A stretch of DNA of 37,217 nt from Phoronis australis (Eukaryota; Phoronida; Phoronidae): positions 713,940-751,156 of the forward strand of contig NMRA01000176.1 in the NCBI GenBank assembly GCA_002633005.1, in the 5' to 3' direction. Below the pieces are notes generated by a model. The model did not search any database. It saw nothing but the letters and a program-made list of their open reading frames with translations, and had not been told where the DNA came from. Within the stretch, counting starts at the first letter, position 1. Each line of letters begins with the position of its first letter. The position numbers and the translations under genes were made by a program. Shown here piece after piece: positions 1 to 30,400 of this stretch.

Positions 1-610
1 ACATTAACAGGTCAAAAAATACCACCCATTTTTAATGCATCACTTCTTACAGGAACGACCACCCATAATTTGAGTTTTTTTCTGAAGACCACCACCCATG
101 AATTTTTATTTCTACTGCCGTCCCCCCCCTCCCACACGGATTTTACTGGAACAGCCCTCATGTTTTTGTATCCTTATTTCCTCTGTTATTTCAGAATAAC
201 AGCATCTAGTTACATATTATTGTCACTTGCTGGGCATATCACGGTCATTTTCACTGCAAAATATCCAAAACAATTGCCACACTGCAACATTTTTTCAATC
301 ATTCGCTCTTGTAATTCGGGCTTTTCAAACATGGCTAAAGATTTTAAACATTGCTTAATGCTTTTTTCAAACATCGCTCAAGATTTCCAAGCATGGTGCA
401 AACATTTCAAACACGGCGTAGCATTGTGTTTGGTTACGTGTAGCGAGAACGCTTGGCAATAGTGAGATATAACGTGCCCACATTTTGAGAAACAGTTTGA
501 TGCCGGTTATTCAGTGGGGGAAACTGGTTCTCAAAATGCAGGTGCATTATATCCGACACCGTGTTTGATCATTGAGGTGTTAGAGACTTAGAACTATCTC
601 TGTTGCTCAG
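1..610. other. SMARCC1/2: SMARCC intron (3' end) upstream of SANT exon
   Basis: No recognisable SMARCC exon is present before 611. A 130-codon open frame at 70-462 has no domain and overlaps a degenerate ~41-bp tandem repeat (about 315-425, around TTTCAAACAYSGC). The first 100 bases contain three copies of ACCACCCAT at 21, 58 and 91. This fits intron sequence. Confidence 0.6.
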
Positions 611-22123
<21,513 letters not shown>

Positions 22124-22344
22124 TGCCCCATACGCGGGACTCAACAATGCAGTGGGCCACAGCCTGGGCATAGAGTTAACTGATATTTGATACTGCTATT
22201 GCCGTAAACAGTTTAGTTACAGTAATTCTACACTTATTTTGCAAAAACTAAGGATTTCCAAAACTGTAATTTTCCATTTTCAAAGGCTGATTACTTAACT
22301 GCAAACCACCTTTTAGTTTTTATTTTTGTGGAGAAATTTGACGA

Positions 22345-22350
22345 AATAAA
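22345..22350 (+). promoter_or_regulatory. poly(A) signal of SMARCC
   Basis: A canonical AATAAA in a T-rich context lies 222 bases after the SMARCC stop. It is the first such hexamer downstream of the stop and gives a compact 3' UTR of roughly 240-260 bases. Confidence 0.6.
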
Positions 22351-24213
22351 ATTTCACTCGTTGGCCACATTGTGCGCTGAATAAGTAAAGAATTACACTA
22401 TCTACCACCCATTCTATTGTTTCTTACCCATGTCTATATGTAAGAATGCACTGCCATTTGTAAAGAAGTTCATGTTCTTTCAGTGTTGGCCAGTTTGTAC
22501 TGCTTTAAATAACATTGTGGCTATCCCATAATGCTGTGCTTATCTCACAACATTGTGGTTACCCTGTAACGGGCGTGCGTTCAGTTAGGTTAAGTCTTCC
22601 TTGTGAATTTGACAAGATCAAGTAGGACATGACTGGCTAGCGTTTGTGAATTAAGCTCATGACGTTTCTCGCATACGTTAGCAAAATGGCCGCCAGTACA
22701 AAGGATTGGATGGCTTCGCTGGATCATCGAATTTTGAGAGATAATGTTGTGTAAACCAGCGAATACTCTCCTTTCCTAAAGAGCTCCCACAGGACACTTA
22801 CTTTGTTTAATGTTTCATTGGTTTTTCTGTTTATTGTTAGAGACATTTGCTTATTGTAGTCACTTTGTTGCTCCGAATTCAGTTGCCGTCATACCTTACG
22901 AGCTTAATAATTTAATATATTCTTAGTCCAACATGTCTGTACTTCAGGTGTTGCCATGCTTGCATTGCAGTTAACTTTCTTTGGTAGCAATTTCTAATCT
23001 TACCGATAAGTTGCCATTTCGACTAGTCGTTAATTTAAACTGAATTTTAGAAGTCAAATTGTGTGAGTGTACTGCTATAGTTATTCTTTATTTAATATGT
23101 CGCAGGACTATATTTGGTGAAATATTTTCTCTCAGCTTGCCTATTAGTTACTCTAAATCAAAATTAATTTTGTTTTCCCGCCTGTGACTGACTATATTGA
23201 GTGCAAGACTGAAAATATTTTAGTTACAATCCGAAATCTGAAAAGAATTTTTCATCTGGAAAACGAAGTATTTTTGCAAAAAAATCTGTCAGATCGTGAA
23301 CTGGAAGAAATAAATCATTTTACTCGCCCACTCACCCATCTCAGAGGAGTGAGTTTTGGTAAGGGGAAACTAACATGTTTTTTTAGGCAAGCTTTGAGGT
23401 TGCACTTACTGTAGCAGTACTTCTTAGAGGCTATGTAGGTTATAGTTAATTTGTTGAAACATTCTTGGGTTTGAGGCTATGCTTTTCTTTGTAAATATCA
23501 CATTGTCGTTGATTGGCTCTTCCTGTTCGCTGTGTTGTCTAGCTGTCGTCTGTGTAGTGGATAGTAGCTGCAGCACACGCTTGTAGTGATCGGACAAAAT
23601 TCTGCTCTAGTCTGGCGAGCTTCATTCAGTGTAAAAATGTTGGGTACAGTAGTACACAAAAGTAATCTGACATAATACTCTTTCCCAGTCTTGACTTCCG
23701 TCTAGGGCAAAATTGACTGGTAATAAGTATCAGGGTGACAAATCTCAAATTACAGAATGTCATAGTCATTCTACTAACTTTCCAGTCAATTCCCCTTCGT
23801 TTTCGGTCATGAGGGATGACTACTCTGATCATGAATTTGGCTTCTTCCCAGCTGTCATGGCAGGGAATTCCAGGTCATTGTGTCTACACTTTTGGCTTGT
23901 ACTGTAGTTACTTGTTCTAGTCTCAAATCTAGCTATAGAATATTATTAAAATAAGAAAAAAATACTCACAGACCATAAAGTTGGTATAATGGCATAGAAA
24001 GGCTTTAAAAACATCGTGTGTTTTGAGCTCCAGTCTTTCACATTGGTGGGTAAATCGCAAATGATGGACAAGTTGGATTAGATGGCACAGCTGTTATGAA
24101 ACCCAAATACATGTGAATGGGCACTGGTACAGAGTAGAACAACCATAGCATAGATTACTAGTGAGACACCTGTAGGGAAAAGGCCACACTACTGAGTAGG
24201 TGTAAGGCAATGA

Positions 24214-25332
24214 GTTGGGTAACCTATGTCAAAATTAAGGCCTCAAAATGAGAGTTAAAATCAAGAATGTCTCTGACCTCACATTTCCACCGGTTTATAT
24301 TTGTGGAGACTCTGGCTTATTCATCCTTGTTTTTACCCATCACTGTAGAAGGGCTGGAGTTTAAAACCCTCAGTGTTTTTAAAGTGTTTATCTACCATTA
24401 TGCCAAGTTTATCGTCTGTGCAGGCTTTTATTTCTATTTTATCAATATTTGCCCGAATACGGCTCGCTGCAGAACTCGCGTCTGTAGAACACTGTTTCCA
24501 CCTTGTTAGACTTCGGGTAAAATTCCCCGTCACTTCTGGTCATCGCAGGACGACTATTGTGTCAGTGTAGGAATTTTGTGTTCTCTCATCTGTCGAATTT
24601 TGTCCCATTAACTTTGGCATGTACTCGGGTAGTCTGTGTATAGTATCGTACCTTGATTTACTTTTGTACTCCATAGCTGTAAGCGGTGAGCACAAGTTGC
24701 GCCATGCCTCGTGGACATGGCAAATGTAAATATATTTGTAGTAAAACAATCTTTGTTGTTTCAGTAGCTACCNGTTGGGTAACCTATGTCAAAATTAAGG
24801 CCTCAAAATGAGAGTTAAAATCAAGAATGTCTCTGACCTCACATTTCCACCGGTTTATATTTGTGGAGACTCTGTCTTATTCATCCTTGTTTTTACCCAT
24901 CACTGTAGAAGGGCTGGAGTTTAAAACCCTCAGTGTTTTTAAAGTGTTTATCTACCATTATGCCAAGTTTATCGTCTGTGCAGGCTTTTATTTCTATTTT
25001 TTCAATATTTGCCCGAATACGGCTCGCTGCAGAACTCGCGTCTGTAGAACACTGTTTCCACCTTGTTAGACTTCGGGTAAAATTCCCCGTCACTTCTGGT
25101 CATCGCAGGACGACTACTGTGTCAGTGTAGGAATTTTGTGTTCTCTCATCTGTCGAATTTTGTCCCATTAACTTTGGCATGTACTCGGGTAGTCTGTGTA
25201 TAGTATCGTACCTTGATTTACTTTTGTACTCCATAGCTGTAAGCGGTGAGCACAAGTTGCGCCATGCCTCGTGGACATGGCAAATGTAAATATATTTGTA
25301 GTAAAACAATCTTTGTTGTTTCAGTAGCTACC
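24214..25332. repeat. 559-bp tandem duplication around a single N
   Basis: Copy 1 is 24214-24772 and copy 2 is 24774-25332, an offset of exactly 560 with the N at 24773. I see only three substitutions (24315/24875, 24441/25001, 24557/25117), about 0.5 percent. The N at the exact junction suggests a scaffold join of overlapping or allelic contigs, not a real duplication. No coding content is recognised; open frames on both strands are short and carry no domain. Confidence 0.95.
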
Positions 25333-26281
25333 GCGGAGGGGGTCTTGGAAAAATATGATAATGACAGGACTGTTTTAGTGATTTCACCCAAAATTTACCC
25401 CTTAACAGTGCATAATATGTGCATTTTCTGCAAGATAAAAGCACTATTCGCTTTTTAGACCTATTAGTGGGAATGAGGCTTTTTCGTAAATTTACCATGG
25501 TCAGGTACTTGATAAATCAACGAGCAAGGCCGCATCTTTAGTTAAGACACCTCTGTCAGTTGAAAAGATATTTCCTTATTTAATAGCAATTTATTTTTGA
25601 TGTAAAACAAAATCGTTTACTCATTTGTTTTGACAAAACCAAAATTACCTTTATGAACATCAGCGGCGAGCGAATTGCTCTTTTCCCCTCTACTCGGACT
25701 CCTCAGGGTATACCAAAATGGGATTGTAGGCCGCGTCCCATAAAATTATTAAATCTTCCACCAAATCCCTAGCGCCTATTTTCGAAGTCCGTAAAAAATG
25801 GAAATTCCGTTTTTGTACCCCTGTTTCGGGTGTGTCAAAAAACTAACGAGACTGATGCGGAGGGTTCCACCTTTAACAACTTTTGAACAGTCATGTTTTT
25901 GAAATGAACTTTGTATAGATAATGATATAATTCAGCTACGCTCCTTACATTTCTTACAAGTTGCGTCATACCATTGTGCATGCGATACGCGTTGGCCCTA
26001 CTTCAACTTGAAAACTGCTGGCTAGAATTGAGCGTTAAATATACGCATACGTCTGGAAGAGGTCTTCAAACATCCAACGCAATGTGTTCAATTAATTCCT
26101 TGGAAATCGAAAATGCTTTTCAAAGCACCCGTGGAAGGTCAACTTAATTCCCTCCTTGGATTCAAAACCTTTCATGCCACATCCAAATGTAATGCGACAG
26201 TGATTCGATTTCACCTAAAGCTGCATGCATATAATTTGTTTTTAATTAACACTTTTGAACTTCTTTGTGAAATTTGTTATA

Positions 26282-26287
26282 TTTATT
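26282..26287 (-). promoter_or_regulatory. Possible poly(A) signal of beta-lactamase-like gene
   Basis: Minus-strand AATAAA (plus tttatt) about 460 bases beyond the stop at 26748. It is the nearest canonical hexamer I found; a variant signal nearer the stop cannot be excluded. Confidence 0.3.
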
Positions 26288-26747
26288 TGTACATGAAGAG
26301 ACTGCGACCAGATTGTTGAACTTATATACGCTTAAGAAACTTGAGTAAGTTCTTTTCCGTACACCTGCAGTTTTTTATATTAGACAATGCGAAGTCTAAC
26401 AACTTTTGCTAAGTCAAGAATAATATTAAACAAGAAATAGTTCCTTCCAAATCCCGCAAATATTGAAGGCACTTGAAACACCTTGGGGGTCTTGATCCAA
26501 TTAATGTCGTACTGGAGATGTTCGGCTTGATACTGGTGGTAGCTATCCTAACTTCTCTCTCACCATTATGTAAATCATCCCCTTTGCTGAGACGTTGGGA
26601 CATAGAAAATCTCGGCCACCATTAGAACATGGCTTTAGGAAAGCGGGTTTTAGAGAAAGTGAACCTGATACGGGGTGGAATAAAGACTGTATTTCTGGCA
26701 AGAAAGAGGCTAGCGTACACCCACAAGTTACTGCAGGGAAAGGGGTT

Positions 26748-27439
26748 TCATATATCATTAAATAACTGAAATTCGAAGTTGCAATCGGAAGGCCGTTGCC
26801 AAAATCTTCCATCACTGAGGCGAAGACCACGATGGAACTTTGGTGGATGACCGTAGTTGAGCATAGTGACGGAGAGAGAATCGACTTCATCTCCGTACAA
26901 GCTATCGAAACGGACTTTAGCAAAAGGTATGACCTTGGTACTCCATTCCTTTACGTACGACAATGGTCCAAAGATCTCTACGTTGAATACATTGTCTTCT
27001 TTTGAGGGAAACAGCTTCCATCGGGCCAGTTCACCGTAGTTAAGTTGCAACAGACCCGTCGTCTTATTGATCAGAACTGTCACGTTCCCTTGTGCCAGAT
27101 TGCCGTACGTACCGACGTACTTGCGCAGAGGAAGTGTCGATGGCAGATTCTCTTCAACTTGTAACGGAGGCTTTGAACCACGTGATCCTCCCTTCGCGCC
27201 TTGTTTGCCGGGTTGTTTCCATGGTGCCGGATAGGTGCACACTGTTGTCTCGTTCAACCATGGCGCATAGCCTAGTAAAAGGTCGCTGATGTAATCATGA
27301 ATGAGTAAGTTGTTAATTACTGCTTCACGACCCGTCGGTCCGTTGACTACGGTGTAGACTGCGCTCTTTGCATCCAAATAGAGGGCAAGCTGGCCATCGT
27401 AACCGTAAAGATTACCAGCGTGCGAGACAACTTGATGGT
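26748..27439 (-). CDS. Beta-lactamase-like exon 5: HxG motif and C-terminal domain
   Basis: The acceptor is TTTCTTTTTTAG. It begins DHQVVSHAGNLYGYDGQLAL, carrying the H352-A-G354 equivalent of the KTG motif. It continues into a Lys/Gly/Ser-rich linker and a beta-rich C-terminal domain, and stops at TGA 26748-26750. Confidence 0.95.
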
Positions 27440-30400
27440 CTAAAAAAGAAAATGAATTGTATTGATGTGCTGTAACAGGGCCTTTACTGAAAATGCTACA
27501 TATATCTTATCGCACATGTATGACAAAAACTAATTGCAGAGAAAAGGTTTCAATTAATGCAGGGTAAATCTTATCTTCTTTATCCGAGTATAAGCGAAAT
27601 TCAACACAGGAACTGTACATGTATACTGACACAGTGAGCGGCAGTGATGGAGATGGTAATGTATGATGCTATTGGTGATGGTGGTAATTATGGTGGCGCT
27701 GATGGTAGTGGTGATGGAGGTAACTAGTGATGGTGCTGGTGATTTTGGCGAGAACGAGGGTGATGATGCTTATGGTGTTTGTGGCGGTGATTGTGATGGT
27801 GGCGATGATGGTGGTGATAATGGTGGTTATGATGTTGATGGTGATGGTGGTGGTTATGATGGTGGTGGTGATTTTGACGGGAACGATTGAGATGATAGTG
27901 TTGACTGTGGTTAATTGTGGCGATTATGATGGTGCTGATGATGGTGATGATCACTAAAAAAGAAAAGCCGCTGCAATGGTCCATGAAATTGCCGCAATTT
28001 ACCTCTGTATGTACCCAAGACCCAACCGTGTGCATACTCCTTCAAAGTGCGTTTGTGTGGCGAGACCGGTAGTTCAAGATAGCCTCCCAGGAACAAAGGA
28101 GGCATTACCATCAACGGATTGAATAGGTCGTTCAGGGTCTTCGGAAACGTGTATCTCGTACCATTGGGTAACCGACCTCGGGATACGAGGAATTTCAAGT
28201 ATTTGGCCATGTCTGCGGCAGTCGTCGCTATTCCCCCGCCAGGGGCAATGATAATCGAATTGCTGGAAAGATCGAGGTACCTTTTGTGGTCAGGCATTTA
28301 TATACAGTACACCTTCCTACCTACCTACCTACCTACCTACCTACCTACCTACCTACCTACCTACCTACTAACCTATATCTACCTTCCTACCCACCTCCTT
28401 TACCTACCTACTACCAAGTCCATACCTACCTACTGTACATACCAACATACATGTACATATGTATGTATTCTTCGGTAGCAGCCCTTAGTTGACACAAACT
28501 TGGTTAAAACCACGACAAATTCACCTATTGCCTGATTATGAGATCTGTCGTCCCAAAATATAGCAACTAGTTTATCTTCTTTAGAACATTATGTCTCCTT
28601 AGTGTTTTGTTACACATCTGCACGCCCTGAAGATATCAGATTGTATAGAGACACTACGTCAGCGAGTATATATTAATCTGTTTAACAAAAAGCACAGTTG
28701 TGCCTTCATCCAAGCTAGTTTGTGACATACATGTATGCATGTATACATATATTTAGTTATAGGCTATTAGCTCAATGAAGTCTTGTACTGCCTCATTGGA
28801 GGTAATGCGATTGTGGTCCGGACCCGTACAACTAGAATGTAGCAAAAGACGTAGGCTTTCAAGTGCTTTAAAACCAACCGTCTGCCAAAGAAAACCGTCT
28901 TTTATTTAGACGACACATCCTATAAAAGTGGCAGTTACTGGGCTAGAGAAAATATAATGTTCAGGTCCGTCAGTGGCAGCCGAGTCAACCCAACGTACTG
29001 AGACGCTGTAATTCGAGGAACTGGAACTTTCAGTTAAAATCCACTGAAAATCGGAGTGAAAGCCTTGTCTCGCACTCCGACTTTCCGTTTACGACTTCGC
29101 ATACCGTCGATATTGGACCGCTATATGCACAGCTCCCATTTAATATCATGATACGACTTTGGAGCACTGTCCACACGGCTTTGATTAGTCATTTTGTATG
29201 ACTTTGGACCACTGTCTGCACACCTTTTGATTAGTCATCGCATACGACTTTGGACCACTTCCTAAGCACCTCCGATTAGTTGTCTACATACGACTTTGGA
29301 CCAATGCCTATACACTTCCGATTATTCATCGTGTATACGTAGCCTACTTAGAAACACTTCTACGCAGCTCTGATTAGTAGAACATAATTTCGTGCAGAAC
29401 TGATCCAATTTTAGGGGGCTGTGACTTCGCTGAATGGAAATATTCACAGTTCACATCATAGAGGATATTCGTGATACGCCATGTAATACATTCACACCAT
29501 TTCACTTGGTGTCGTGTCAAAACTAAGGGGCATTTTTGGTCAGCGATCTCCTAGCGATCGAAAGTCGATCTTGCTCTGTTTCAATCGACAAGTAGGATAC
29601 GCCTTCTTTAGTGTAGGAATTTGAGTCAACACATATTCAAACATCCGGGCTAGTCGTACGAAATATGTCGTAAATCAAAATCAGACTGTATAAACGATTT
29701 CTTAAGGAATAGATTGTGACCAGATTTTAAAAAGGCAAGTGATCGGCTGTACACGTAAATAGTTGAACGATAAATAGGCCCCTAGTTGTTATAAAATTGA
29801 AGTTAGTTGCATAATTATTTAATTCAATTCTTACAGCTGAATAAAATGACTAGAATATGGTCTAAATCATGAAATAAATTACTCACGAAGTGCCTAGTTG
29901 ACTTATGCGATGGAGTGGCTCTTTTCCGTCCTTCATGTAGGGTTTGGCGAATCGAGGATCGCCTATTGAAGACGTATTGTAAAATGTGGACGACTTCATG
30001 TTCAGAGGACGAAACACCCATCGTTTCATGGCTTCCTCAAACGAAAGACCTGTTAGTTTTTTACACACTTCACCCATGACACTGTATGTGTTGCTGTTGT
30101 AGAGAAAGTGATTCCGGAACTCGTACATCGTATCGGTGTACCTTAATCGCCTGAAATAGGTTTGGATGAACAAGAATTTCTAACTTTGTACTCGGGGGGG
30201 CTCGTCGAACTGTTCTGCTCTATCTCATATAGCGGTCACCCGTAGTGCAGGGACTCTGCTTGTATGACTACTTCTCCTACAGGCGGATCTAAGACATCGT
30301 AAGGGGGTCCAACCACGTTATAGGAAGGAAAACGTGCGACTATACCCCATGAAGCTACGAGCAATGCATACGTTTTCCGAATTTGCAGTTGTAGGGTTGG

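Larger units (their letters stand above)
22351..26747. other. Intergenic stretch between convergent genes
   Basis: This lies between the SMARCC 3' end and the stop of the beta-lactamase-like gene. I find no supported exon. It contains the 559-bp duplication (24214-25332), a GGGAATTCCAGGTCATT word shared with 999-1015, and a candidate minus-strand poly(A) signal at 26282-26287. The sequence is AT-rich. Confidence 0.65.
28281..29886. other. Beta-lactamase-like intron 3, 1606 bp
   Basis: The intron contains a CCTA microsatellite beside its acceptor end (28315-28437), ACATGTA palindromes (about 28447 and 28730) and a 46-bp minisatellite (29098-29385). No exon is recognised. Confidence 0.75.

Noticed and set aside
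70-462. 130-codon open frame at the window start
   Set aside because: No domain is recognisable, it does not match any SMARCC region, and part of it is a ~41-bp degenerate repeat.
24267-25309. Paired 65-80-codon frames in both duplication copies
   Set aside because: They repeat only because the DNA is duplicated; no domain or start context supports them.
27663-28035. His-rich and Asp/Gly-rich open frames
   Set aside because: They are translations of an imperfect GGT/GAT microsatellite inside an intron.
28119-28492. Frames encoding LPTY repeats
   Set aside because: They are translations of the CCTA microsatellite, on the strand opposite a real exon.
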